DNA of 64,000 nucleotides from Phoenix dactylifera (lineage: Eukaryota > Streptophyta > Magnoliopsida > Arecales > Arecaceae). The position numbers were made by a program, and so were the translations under genes. The DNA lies in NCBI RefSeq assembly GCF_009389715.1, contig NW_024067677.1, positions 496,001-560,000 on the forward strand. The letters run 5' to 3'. Positions 33,801 to 45,526 of the stretch are shown here, piece after piece (position 1 is the first letter of the stretch; each line of letters opens with the position of its first letter). The notes beneath the pieces are model-generated. The model was not told the origin of the DNA, made no database searches, and saw only the letters and a list, made by a program, of their open reading frames with translations.

Positions 33801-36702
33801 GGGTAACTATTTCTGTGAAAATTTTGTTCTATTGAATGAGAGAATCTTTTTTCTCCCTATCAAAGATTTTCTTGTAGTTTGTCTCTTGTTCTTTTAGTGT
33901 TACATGCTTCATTATCCATCTTTGTCGTTCAGAAATTCATGGTTGAAGATAATTAATAACGCATGCTCTATATGCTAAACAGAGGAAGAGACAATTGATA
34001 ATCTTGTTTTTCCCCCTTCTAATCGGATTATTTTAGGAGTTCATTCCCATTCTTCCCATTAACTTACCCATTGTTTTGGTGCTCAATCATGAAAATAAGG
34101 TAACCAGTTAGGATACTGATTATATAGTGTTCTTTGGCATGCTATGATTGAATCATGTCTTGAACTCAATGACAGAAATTCAAAAGGTTAAGAGCCAACT
34201 CTAGCCAAGTGGGCAATGAAGGGCAGAAATTGGGAGGTCTTCTGTTCTGCAAGGCATTAAATTGCTGAACTAGCTAGACTGTCGAGATCATTGATCAATT
34301 GTAGATGTTGGCTAGCGGACCTTTTGAACTAGGCCTCCATCCAGGGTCTTAGGCAAAGGAAAGGAAAAAAGAAAAAGAATGATGAATAAAAGAGAAAAAA
34401 TGGCAGATGAAGGAAATGGGAAGCAGCAGTGGAGAAAAGGAAAAAGGAGAAAAGAAGAGAAAGGAAATAAATGGGGAAAAAGAAAAGAGACAATATAGCA
34501 AAAAATATGAGACAAAAGAGCATGAGAAGAGTATAAAAGGAAACAGACAAAAAGGGAAGAAAGAAGTTCAACTAAATTAGGTTTTACTAGAGAAATAGAG
34601 AGAAAAGAAAGATGGAGGAAGAAATGTGAAGGGAAATGAAGGTAGAAGCAAAGGAGTAGATGATGAATGCAGTGATGTGAAAAAACTTCTTCAAAACATG
34701 GAGTGATGCTGGTATGCAAATGGCTAATAGCAGGGAGGTTTTTTTCCTTTCTCTTGTCCTTGTGTATAATTCTTTAGAGGCACCTGGCTTAACAATTTAA
34801 TATAAATAAACAAACTTGTGAAAGTAGGTATGCATATGTATTACAATATATGAACTGTGTAGTTAAGTGTATACTAATCTGATTATCCAGTTGAGCTTCT
34901 AGATACTCATCATGATAATGGTATTGCTGAGCCTCTTCTGACTTATGTTGTCTTTTGCTTCCTGCCCATGCTTGGTGCTATTATTATGTCTACAGCTTGA
35001 TGCAGGGTCCCACTTTTTGGGTTTTCTGGAAGGTGTGGTTAAGTCCCTGTCTGTATACAATGCTTAGCTTGTAATGATCATATTTTAGTAAAGTTGGATT
35101 TGATCTTTGTTGTTAGTTTTTTTAATAAAAAATGTGGTGCTGCTTATATGTATGCATGCATGCATACGTAATAATTATTATAGATTAAAGTTAAAATAAG
35201 TACATATGTTTGTTTACATATATAATTATTTTATTGTCAGTTATATGAACCTTTATATATATATATATATATATTCTTTCTCTAACCTCAAATTTTTGCT
35301 AATCATGCAATACTTTACTACAACGCAGCAACCAGGAGACTAACACATGGACAGAGGTTCAATATTTCAGTTGGTAAGTTGCAGACACATTTTCTGCTGC
35401 AAATAGTTGATCAAAGTCAAATGCAAGCATATTCATTGCTGTCAGTCTCAGCAGGGTGGAAAAACAAGTTTTTGTGCTTAGATAGGAATATGCTTTGTTC
35501 AAATTATTGCCTATGTTATAAGTAGGAAAAATTGGACTTACCGAAGTAACCTGATTCCATGGTTAAGTTTAGTTACTACCTTTTCTTTTCTGTTTCCACA
35601 TCATGTTGATATGATGGTATTTTGTTCAGCATAATTCAATGTTTTTGAAAATTTAAAAATCATTTCGTATTGGTGTCAGCCATTGTCTCAAACCTTCATG
35701 TGGAAAAAAATTTCTATGCTGTGGGAATGCGATTTATCAAGACTTTATTAACTATGGAGTTACTAGTCTCTACATTTTATTCTGTCTCAAAAGTAACAAT
35801 AGCCCCCTGTACCTGCATGTTGAGCTTTTTTGCCTTAGTAATTTTTAGATGTGCAATTTGAACTATTGATTGGCTGTATTGTAGGCTCTGCTATGCTCAC
35901 GGGGATGTGGAGATTTGACAGGTCATTAAACTCGTGCCTTGATCAAATTCTAGGGCTTGAAGGAAGTCGCATGCAGAGGGAGTTGACAAATATGTAAATT
36001 CTCAGTCTCACCCCATCATTTATATAAAATTGTCATTCTAATGGTTTCTACTTGCTGTCTCATGACATAACCGAACTTTCATTTATCCATCCAATTTATG
36101 ATCTGGGTTTGCTCTTTGATGGCAGAATATTGACAAAACACAGGGACAACGTATCAAGGGTGCAGCTTGTAGGCAAACATTTCTACCCAGAGCAAGTATT
36201 TAATGACTTAAATCCAGATAAACCTTTTCTCAGGTGGCGATCACGGAATCTCTACATGGACAACACTGCTGTTCAAAAGATAGAAGGTCCTGAAGATAGC
36301 AGCTATCATGATAAACCTGACATACAGCCGAGATACTCCACTGTAAGTATATTAACATGAAGCTTGACCTGATCATAGAACTTTTAAATAACTACTTTAC
36401 CTAACTGTACACTCACTACTTGACATGAATTTTGTTATTAGCTATGGAAATCTAGAAGAATGATTCTCTGGTTTGTATGGTACTTATCATTCCTCTTTTT
36501 TCAGAGGAGCCTAGGTGGAGATATGCTTGCAGATCCGTTGGACTGCATCTTTGGTTATCCAGAGAGTAACGTGGAGATCACTCATTCTGATGAGATGGGA
36601 ACATATCCTAGAAGACGGTTGCGTTCCCTCAAGAGAGCTCATCGGCGTCACCGAGCTAAAAACTCTGAATTTCCATCAGATCATGCAAACCATCAGGACT
36701 GA
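29896..36702 (+). CDS. conserved-looking plant protein of unknown function, five exons
   Basis: Exons 29896-29949, 30210-30315, 35885-35993, 36126-36342 and 36505-36702 keep one frame across four GT-AG introns and give 227 residues. The ATG opens MGDVLAELEDVLRSKPTE. Residues 40-64 (FTLGAGFSSAVVWTGSAMLTG) form a Gly/Ala-rich, membrane-compatible segment. Then come a region with LDQILGLEGSRMQRELTN, a WRSRNLYMDN segment and a basic tail (RRRLRSLKRAHRRHRAK) that could bind RNA or act as a nuclear signal. I do not recognise the family. Intron 2 is 5.6 kb; the others are 132-260 bases. Phase agreement over five exons and clean splice sites make it a real gene; the function is open. Confidence 0.8.
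30757..30915 (-). mobile_element. tRNA-derived SINE-like sequence with (CT)n tail
   Basis: On the minus strand 30915-30830 has an A-box-like TTGGCTAAGTCACTGG and, about 35 bases on, a B-box-like GGTTTTGATCTC, the layout of a tRNA-derived SINE head. It runs into a (CT)n tract (30775-30826). Target duplications could not be fixed because the flanks are CT-rich. Lies in intron 2 of gene 4. Confidence 0.5.
30775..30826. repeat. (GA)n microsatellite
   Basis: About 26 uninterrupted GA units, probably the tail of the SINE-like sequence. Confidence 0.95.
34343..34640. repeat. purine-rich tract of about 300 bases
   Basis: The plus strand is almost wholly A and G for 300 bases, giving Phe/Leu/Ser-rich spurious frames on the other strand. 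Purine tracts of this kind can adopt triplex structure. Lies in intron 2 of gene 4. Confidence 0.75.
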
Positions 36703-38328
36703 AAACCCAGACTTATTGACGAGTAGGTTCTGAGAGATGCTTTGACTGTGGCTCATTGGAAAAAGTATATTTAAGGAAGCAGAGGAGCCGAGCAGTGTTT
36801 CACTAACTAAATCAGTAAGGTACAGTGTTGTATCGTGATGTTCACGCACTTCAATGATGCTCTTGTTCTGGTGTATGGCGGTAGAGGATTTCTTTGGAGT
36901 TCATGCTGGCTTCATCCTTGTAGCATTGTTTTCACTTTCCATTTAGGTGATTTAACTCCTGATCACAACTCTGATGTTTGGATTGTTTTTTGTAACAACA
37001 TACCTTTTCTTTCTTTGTTCCATAGGTTTGCTGCAATACCTATAACTCACGAAAAGTAGCTTGAAGCATTCTGCACTTTTACACCGAGGGGAATAAGAAA
37101 ACTGAAGCAATTTGCTTATTGCTGATCTTTATTGAGAATCTTTGCATAAATTATTGCAGGCCCAAATGGTTTTTCCTGATTGATTCATCTTGTTAGACTA
37201 GCAGGCATGTGTAACCTGTTCTTTAGCTGGTCGGTGGTGGACGTCCATCTTACAGAATGCCTCAATCCTGAGGCTCTGTTTGTAGATTGCTGAGCAGAGC
37301 CGCAAACCAAAGATGATCGGAGTGAACATGGACTGGATTGCTGACTGGATTGGTAATTCTGGGTTCCTAAATTGATCAATGGGATGCTTCTCGTGCATTT
37401 GTTACAGATGGATGCTTAGCAAGGACTGAAGTGCAGTGCAATTTACATGCTGCTGTCCGCAAGCTGACAACAAATTCAGAGAACTGGTAATTGATTACAT
37501 AGGTTGATATTCTGTCCTGACACCATTTCCGCTAACCAGCAACCAAAATCCCCCTTGCCCTTTCACCATCAGAGATTCTGCAGAAGGTAGCCGTTCTACA
37601 TAGGTTTTGAGCCGGCAAAAAGAAGTTTGGACCTTCTTCCCTTTGCAATGTTCGTATTAAATTCCGAGGCCTAGTTTGTAAAGGGAATGTATTTTTCCCC
37701 ATCATTTAATGACACCAGGTAAATTACTACAAAGATTTATTTGGTAGTTGAAACCACTCTAGCAGATAATATGCTTGAATAGAAATCATGTGGATTTGTC
37801 TGTGGATAAAAGAAGTAAACAATTTCCTTCCTTTTCACTGGAATCAACAAATTTGCCCTTGCAAATACCTTTGCTCTTAAGCCATTTGGTAATAAATGGT
37901 CATTTACTTATTATATTATTATACTAGAACAGTATATTGATTATATATTTGAAGTATTCTATTAAACTCATACATATATAACATGATATATTATATTACT
38001 ATTATAGATAAAATATATATATATTGTCAAGTATTGGACTATGCTCCTGTACATAATATTATAGCATAATGTTATGAAAATATTATGATATTATAATATT
38101 ATAAAAAATTCAATTATTAATATTGTATATTAATAGAAATATTAGAACTTTGTGAGGGGAATTTGTGTTTAACTAAAAATAATTGGGATATAAACCCTGA
38201 AGATAATTCTGCCTCCAAGTTATACCATGTTTTCCAGGTGTATCAGCTACACATCAGTCCCGACCAATGTCCATTCAGTAGGTCACCCAGGAATACCAGC
38301 AACGAGTTTACTTTGTCATCCAGCATAA
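36703..38328. other. 3' flank of gene 4 and AT-rich spacer
   Basis: The first several hundred bases probably contain the 3' UTR. About 37.88-38.15 kb is extremely AT-rich with TATATA-like runs. No second gene seen. Confidence 0.45.
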
Positions 38329-38362
38329 CTCGAAAAGAATCCTATATAGGATTCTTTTCGAG
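38329..38362. repeat. perfect 34-bp palindrome at the 5' junction of an old LINE
   Basis: Each arm is 17 bases (CTCGAAAAGAATCCTAT) with no spacer. It lies just left of the younger LINE target duplication. It spans the inferred target site (AGAATCCTATAT, 38336-38347) and the first bases of the older LINE. Confidence 0.95.
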
Positions 38363-38407
38363 GGATGCCTATGTTTTTTTTTTTTTTTTCTCCTGAAAAC
38401 GGATATT

Positions 38408-41400
38408 TCATACAATACGTGTACGAATACATCCAAGAAAGTCAAAATACAACAACTCACGGAGAGCCTGTGGAAGCTCCCCCTCCCCTACCCAAAGAGT
38501 GTACCCTGAGTGGTGGGCCGCATGGGCCGCCACCCAGTCGGCCGCCCCATTAGCTTCCCTAAATACATGCTTAGCCAGAAAGGCCCTCCCATCTCCCATC
38601 ATCATCCCTATATCACGGATCAAGGGATGGTCTGTACCATCAGCCGTCACCCCCCTCTGGATCCACCCGATGACCGTGGCCGAGTCGCCCTCCAAGATGA
38701 TCGAACTAGCCTGCAGGACCATCCTCGCATGGCGCACGCCCGCCCAGGCAGCTCGGAGCTCTGCCTCCGGAACTGATATGTCAAACAGTTGGCAGCCGCC
38801 TGCTGCCACTACCCTGGAATGCGGGTCTCGTATGATAAAGCCTGCACCGCCCCGCGTGCCACCATCCAGCACCGACCCATCAAAATTAACCTTGAGGAAG
38901 CTTGGGGGTGGGGGCTCCCAGGTGAAAAACACCATCTGGTGAGCTGCCGAAACAGAAGGGGGGCCCCAGGTGTTCTGAGCTATCAAAGGCCTATCTGAAG
39001 AGTGGGTGGGCATGATCTCTGAAGCCTGTACACGAGCACGCTCCGCAGCAAATCGTGGTGACACCCTGCGGTCACTGAGAGTACGAGCGTTCCTTGCCAG
39101 CCAAATCTGATGCGCTGTGCAAGTCGCTCTAATGGCCTCCTGACTCGTCCTCGTGCTGGCTAGCCACTGCCGTATCGTGTGAAGAAACTGTAGCCTCTCA
39201 CTCCGGGCCTCCTGCGGGACCCCGGCCCACTGCCATGTCAGCCTCGCCCATATACACTGGAAGAGCACATGGTCCACTGACTCCGCGGCTCCGCATGTCC
39301 CACACTCTGCGGGGATCCCCCATCTACGCCTGCTCAGTGCTGCTCTCGTCGGAAGGCGGTCCCAGAATACCTTCCATAAGAAGAGGGCTGCCCGCGGGTG
39401 GAGACCGTACCTCCAGATCCAAGCACAATCCGGCCCCCTCTCCTGCTCTGGCTGGATGACACGGGTGAGGTCTCCCAGCCTGACCCTGGCCCGGCTCGAA
39501 GTACCCCATACCCTAACATCCGATCCTGCACATCCTGGTAACGGGATGGACCGGATCCTCGTTGCTAGATGTACCCCAAATAACTGTCGAAGTCTAGCAT
39601 CATCCCACTCTGCTCCACCTGCTGCCAAAAGGTCGCAAACCCGTAGTCCCTCTGCTGCCTCTACGCTAACCATGGCCGGCCAACTCCTCAATGGGAGGGT
39701 GTCCACCTACGGCTCACTGGTCACATCAATGCTCCTGCCATCACCTATCAGCCATCTGGTGTTCGCTGATGCAGTCAGCAGATACCTCCCAATCTCGCGC
39801 CACATGAAAGAGGCTCGGCGACCCCGCCATGCTCCCTCTAGGCCCCCACGGCCATATCTGGCTGCCATCACCTGACTCCAAAGGCTGTGTGGCTCAAGCA
39901 GAAACCGAACCGCATGCCGAGCGATGAGAGCCTCACGCCTCCCCATCAAGGACTGCACCCCCAGGCCACCCTCACTAGTAGGACGACAAACCTGCTCCCA
40001 AGCCACCAAATGCACGCCATGGCCCCCACCGTGTGATCCCCACAAGAAGCTCCGAAGAAGACGCTCGATCCTCAAGAGAGTCGTCTTTGGCATCACAGTG
40101 TTAGCCATGAGGTACAATGGTATGGAACCCAATACTGATCTAATCAAAGTCAATCTCCCCATTATGGATAGGGAAGACGCTTTCCATCCCTCAAGCCTGC
40201 TCTGGACCCGCTGTACCAGGCTCGAGCACTCTGCTACTCGTGGCCGCCGGCCACTGATGGGAACTCCCGGATCTGGTATCTGCAGTATCCCCCGGATCTC
40301 CTGTCGGACTCTAATATCCATGCTGGGACTGAAAGTGATAGCTGACTTCAGGAAATTCACTCTCTGGCCAGACGCCATGCAGTAATCCGTCACCACCCTG
40401 CGAAGAACCCGTGCCTCCGTCACTCGTGCCCTGGTCAGAAGAAGGCAATCATCAGCGAAAAATAAATGTGAGAGAGGTTGAGCCCCCGGTGCTGGACTGT
40501 ACGCCTCCAGCTCCCGGTCGGCGCAAACTCTCTGTAGAGTTCGTGATAAGATATCAGCACAAATAATAAACAGGTATGGGGATAAAGGACATCCCTGTCG
40601 CAATCCCAAAGTGGACTCGAAGAATAGTGTGGGTGTGCCATTGACCAAGATAGAAAACTTTGGTCCCCGGATGCACCCCATGACCCATCCAATCCATTGC
40701 CTGTGGAAACCGTACGCCTCCAGTGCTCGCCCGAGAAAGCTCCACCTGATCCTATCGTAAGCCCTCTCCATATCCAGCTTGATGGCCATCAAGCTGCGCC
40801 TCTTCGATGCTCTTTGAAGATCCCACATCATTTCCTGAGCCAACAAAATATTGTGTGAGATGTTTCTACCAGCTACAAATGCCCCCTGCTCATGGCTGAT
40901 GATACCAGGCAAAAGGGGCTTCATTCTGCCCACCATAATTTTTGCCACAACCTTATACAAGGTTGTGCACAAGCTAATGGGCCTGAAGTGACTGGGCTCA
41001 ACCGCATCCTGACGCTTTGGTATAAGCGTGATGAATGTGGCCTTCTAGTCCTCAGGCATAGCAGCCTGGGCAAAAAAACACTGGATAGCCTCCACCACAC
41101 CTCGATGGATAATGCCCCAGTACTGCCGAAAGAAGAAGCGAGGAAAACCGTCGGGCCCTGGGGCCTTGTCGGCAGCCAGCGCCCAAACTGCCTCATGTAC
41201 CTCCTGTGCTAACACCGGTCGAATCAAGGATGCCCTCTCAACATCACCAATACCCATGTCCACCCTCAGGGGGCGGTCACCGTCACTGGCCTCATCATCC
41301 TCCGTCCATCTGGCTCGGAAAAATCAAAGAGGGTCTGCCGAACCGTCTGCTCGCCCTCTACCCGATGGCCAGTCCCATCTCGCAAAGAATGAATCAAGCT

Positions 41401-42528
41401 CCGCGGCCGCCGAATAATCGTCGACCGATGGAAGAACCTAGTGTTGCGATCACCCTCACTCACCCATTGCACACGGGATTTCTGTCGCCAGAAAATCTAG
41501 TGCTGCCGTAGCAACGAATGATGAGTCGCTAGCAACCCCCGAAAGTCGGACATATCGTCCTCCAGGAGCGCCCCTCCTAGGTCTTCCTTCCTCTGCAACT
41601 CAGCAATCGAGGACTCAACCCCTTCCAATCGCCGAAATATATTGCCCACGACCTCACGATTCCAACGGCGTAAACGCCTTTTAGTCAATTCCAATCGGCG
41701 CGAGACCGCCTGCATGGCATCGCCACGTACCGGGGTACGCCACGCGTCGCGGACTACATCCCACGACTGGGGGTATGATAGCCAAACCTTCTCAAAATAG
41801 AAGGGACTGTGATGGACGTGTGCCGATGAGGTGGATAGAAGCAGGGGGCAATGGTCAGAGGCAATCCGGGGAAGGTGACTGACCTGACAGGTAGGGAAAC
41901 GGAGGATCCAATCTGGGGATGCAAAGGCCCTATCTAGGCGCTCCCAGACCCTAGCACTGCCTAACTGATTATTGCACCAAGTAAACTTAGGTCCTGAAAA
42001 ACCAAGGTCTACCAGGCCATTCCGCAATACAAAGTCATGAAACTCCCTCCTGTCCATTCTGTCAGTGAAGGCAGCACCACCCCGCTTCTCATTCTCACCC
42101 TGGATACAATTAAAGTCACCGACCACGACCGTCGGGATGCCCTGGGTGATGAGGTTAGTGATCTCCTGCCAGAGGACTCTCCGAACCCTGTGATCCGTAC
42201 TCGCATACACACCACAGAGTACCCACGGAGCGGCTCCTGGTTTCGATACTACCATGACTACCTGTTGGGAGCAATTGTGGAAAACATCTATTGTCGCCAC
42301 CCCTCGCCTCCATAAGACCAAAATGCCTCCCGACAACCCCCGAGAGTCAACTGCATAGGTAGCCCACTCCCTATCCAAACGACGCCTCACACGACTAAGC
42401 CCCTCACCAGATAATCGAGTCTCGCATAGAAAACAGATCTCCAGACAGTGGATCTGTACTAATCGCTTAAAGGAGGACATGAAGGACGGCGTGGCCGCCC
42501 CCCTACAATTCCAAGCTAAAATCATCAT
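38408..42528 (-). pseudogene. LINE ORF2 (endonuclease, reverse transcriptase, RNase H), broken
   Basis: Endonuclease 42528 to about 41.75 kb: ILAWNCRGA start, ETRLSG, VGDFNC, SDHCPLLL. Reverse transcriptase about 41.2-39.7 kb: DKAPGPDGFP, LISxC-type CTTLYKVVAKIM, KLDMERAYDRI, RQGCPLSPYLF and FFADD at the catalytic site. Finger CGTCGAAESVDHVLFQC near 39.28 kb. RNase H 38.9-38.45 kb: NFDGSVLDGG, AELRAAW, LEGDSATV, REANGAADW. Breaks: in-frame TAG at 41497-41499, 41045-41047 and 39707-39709, and one frameshift near 41.32 kb by a run of five A (plus strand). The last two TAGs sit where related LINEs have Trp. Confidence 0.9.
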
Positions 42529-44573
42529 GGATCACAGTCCACATAGTCAGCCTCAGACCCATCCTCACCTAGGGTCGTGGGGCCGGCCTCAGGCTCGAAC
42601 CCCCGGCTGCCCCGCTCCTCCTCCCCCCCGTATGTAGAAAGAGCAGCACTCATGATTGCTGCCGTGACGCGCTGCACAACAGTGGGTAGGACTGTATCCC
42701 CTCCCGGTACTGAAGGCTCAACCTCCATGTAAGGAGCCGGTCGGTCCCACCCCTCACCCCTGCCTAAGGCAGCATCATCCATTTCGCCCAAGGCCGGGGG
42801 CGGAGGGCCAAACCGGAAGACTGGGATCGTCTCCCTATCAGCCTGCCGGTCTAGCTCGACCTGGGCCCCTAGACCCAAGTTTGACTGAAGCTAAGTGCCC
42901 GCCGCACAAGGGACTGCCCGCAGCTCCCCCGTGGCCCGGGCCTGAGTGCCCTGTACTCGCGGCCATCCTCAGCCCCCACAGCCGAGTCGGCCTGGCCCAG
43001 CAGCTCCCGGACCCGCTCCCCCGCCGCTGGGGAGGCCCGCAGGCCTGGGGCTGATCGAGCACGCAGCGTGCCCCGCGCTGCGGACGCGTCCCGAATCGCG
43101 CCCGCTGGCCCACGGCCCCGACGTCCCATCCCCTGGGCCCGGCCGCGGGCCAGCATCGCGTCAGCCCGCTGGCCCACCGCTGGAAGCGCGCGGGCCAGCT
43201 GGCCCGCCCTTCCGGGCCTCCGTGCGGGCCCGGGTCCACCGGTGGCCTGGGCCTCTTCTGAGCTTGGGCCCGGGCCGCAGCTGGTCCACCAGGCCCGGGC
43301 TCGGCCCGCGTCAGGGTAATTCCTGACTCGGCCCCGAGTCAGCTCGCAGAGGGGTAACCCCCCGCTCGGTTCCGACTCGGCTGGCTCGAGCAGGTCATCC
43401 CCAAGCTCTCCGGCCGGATCAACCTGAAACAGGCCGAGAGGAAGAGCCAGGTGTAGCCCTTCCCCCTCCGCTGCCAGCGGCGATCGGCGACGCGCTACCT
43501 TAGCTGGCTTTTGCCAGCCGGCCGTGTCCGCCGGAGACACCGATGCAGGCGGTGATGTCGACACCACCGAATTCGACGGCCGCCTCGAGGACGACCCAGC
43601 CCCAAGATCGGGGCCGGTAGTCTCCCTCGGCCGCGGCGGCAAGTCCCCCTGAGGGATTTTCTGCCACGTTGCCACCATCCAGGGCCGTAGACAGGCCCCT
43701 GGACCTCCTCCCCACCGCCCGAGAACAGCAGATCGGGGTTGCCCCCCGCCTCCGTTGCCACCGGAGGCACCTCCCTGTGTGCATCGGCTGCCGTCGGAAA
43801 GCGGCAGGCCGCTTCCACGTGCCCCATCCGCCCACAGCTAGGGCAAAGGACCGGGATGTTCTCGAAGACGAAGGGCTGCCACCGCACCTTCGTCTTCCCC
43901 TGTATCAGAACTCCCGGCCGTAGCGGTTCAGTGGTGTCAATCGCCACTTTAACCCAGGCGAAACCCATCGCCGCCTGCTGCTCGGTGACCCCATCCACCG
44001 CCACTGGCTAGCCCGCGCGAGCCGCGATGTGGAGGATGGTCGACGTCGACCAGTACTCCGGCGGTAGTCGCGGTAGCCGGAGCCACACCATCGCCCTTTT
44101 CACTGTGCCATCCCCAGGCTCAAAGTCTGGCACCCACGGGCTCATGGCGAGGAGTTGCCCCGCCACCACCCAAGGTCCCTCACTGAGAGCCCGATCCCGG
44201 TCCTCCGTCGACCGGAACTCAGGGCGAGGTAGTCGTCCGCTAGCGGGACGGCCACCACATCTTTGAGCTTCGCGCGGGTGGCCACATCCTTGGCCACCCA
44301 TTCCGCCGGAATCCGGCGGCCAAAGCTGCGGACAATCACCGCCCGCCCCTCCCACACCTGTCGAGCCGCCTCTATCGGCTCTTCCGGCGGCCGCAAAACA
44401 TCCGGAAAGCGGCGGCTCAGGCGATCCACCTCCTCGGCCATGGGCTAGTGGGTAATCCATGGCCCCGGCTTCGACCAGGCAGCAGGGCGCACCCCACGAC
44501 CCGACGGCTTACCGTAGCCTCTCGCCGCTTCCTCCGTCGCCTTCGCCGCCGGCTGCTTCCCTTTTCGATCCAT
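42525..44573 (-). pseudogene. LINE ORF1 (DUF4283 plus zinc knuckle), broken
   Basis: Probable start ATG at 44573 (MDRKGKQPAAK). The DUF4283-type RNA-binding region follows (RIPAEWVAKDV, then ALSEGPWVVAGQLLAMSPW), then a CCHC knuckle CPSCGRMGHVEAAC near 43.83 kb and a Pro/Arg-rich C terminus. Breaks: in-frame TAG at 44445-44447, a frameshift near 44.22 kb, a stop at 44008-44010 and a frameshift near 43.68 kb. The TGA end overlaps the ATG of ORF2 (42525-42528). In L1 elements ORF1 coats the transcript. Confidence 0.8.
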
Positions 44574-45526
44574 GCTGCAGTTGCACACCTGAAAACACAG
44601 TAAACAAAGCAGGGAGGACAGAGTGTACCAGTCGCCCCCCCCCCTCTTCCGGCGAGGTCCGCCCAAGCGCCGGCGATCCCCCTCCTCAAGTTTCCTCCCC
44701 GGAGGCAAGTCCCGCTGCCGCTCGCCCGCTTGCAGTCTTACAGACTCCCCAAGGGTTCCCGACAATCAAACCGAAGCACGCCGACCAGCCGGAGCACCAG
44801 ATTCCCCGGCCAAACGGCTCACGAGCACCACCGACCAGATAGCCGTTGGGATCTCTCTCTCTCTCTATGCCAGAGTTTCTCTCTCCACCGACCAGAATGA
44901 TTTACCCATCCTTCTCTCTCCACCGACCGTTGGGATGCCTATGTTGGAGCAGGCTTCGTCGTCAGAAGTGTTAATAGTGCTTTGCTTAGTTGTAGGTGGT
45001 GTTGGAATTTTCTATGCTACGGTTCAAATGGTGGAACTGCCAGTGGCATAGGAGAGATTTACACTACACAAACATTGAGAACTTCCCGTGTTCATTTAGG
45101 AGACTATGGTTATCAAATAGCTTTCATATGCACGTTCTGCCAATATCAGAATCCATCCATTTTGGCTGCTCTACATTGAGATTGCACATATTATTTATAA
45201 GAAAGCTAATAATCCAGCAGATTGGATAACATTTTTTGTGGCCAACCATATCGGATCCACATGAGAGGATTTTTCGACAAATATTCCAGTCCAATTGTTA
45301 AATATTTTATTTTTTGATTCCCACTAATATTCTCAAAAGATTTAATTCATCTGATTTATTAAAAAAAAGAAAAAAAAGAGAATCCCATATTACTGGAAAC
45401 CCAAATGACCACGTCCATTCTGGTTCCTCAAACAGCATGAAATAAACCTGCACGCAACCCACTTAACCTTTTCCAAACTACAATACGGAAGATTGAAGGA
45501 CAAAAGTGAGAATCGCATTCTACCTC

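Larger units (their letters stand above)
38374..44931 (-). mobile_element. full-length L1-type LINE
   Basis: About 6.56 kb on the minus strand, flanked by a 12-14-bp duplication GGGATGCCTATGTT (38362-38375 and 44932-44945) and ending in a poly(A) tail seen as a T run at 38374-38389. It has a roughly 360-bp 5' leader with a repeated GGTCGGTGGAGAGAGAA motif, then ORF1 and ORF2. ORF2 carries endonuclease, reverse transcriptase, a CxxC...HxxxC finger and a plant-type RNase H. It is no longer active: several stops and frameshifts. Confidence 0.92.
38348..45378 (+). mobile_element. older 5'-truncated LINE remnant, split by a younger LINE
   Basis: Two pieces, about 38348-38373 and 44932-45378. Across the split one frame reads DAYVGAGFVVRS, matching the start of a plant-LINE RNase H domain, followed in shifted frames by TVQMVELPVAWE-like and KANNPADWITFFVANHIGS text from the end of that domain. 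It ends in an A-rich tail at about 45359-45378. A candidate target duplication is AGAATCCTATAT (38336-38347) and AGAATCCCATAT (45379-45390), 11 of 12 matching. At least two frame breaks in about 400 bases mark it as old. Confidence 0.7.

Noticed and set aside
42946-43326. 126-residue plus-strand frame
   Set aside because: Antisense shadow of the GC-rich C-terminal part of LINE ORF1.
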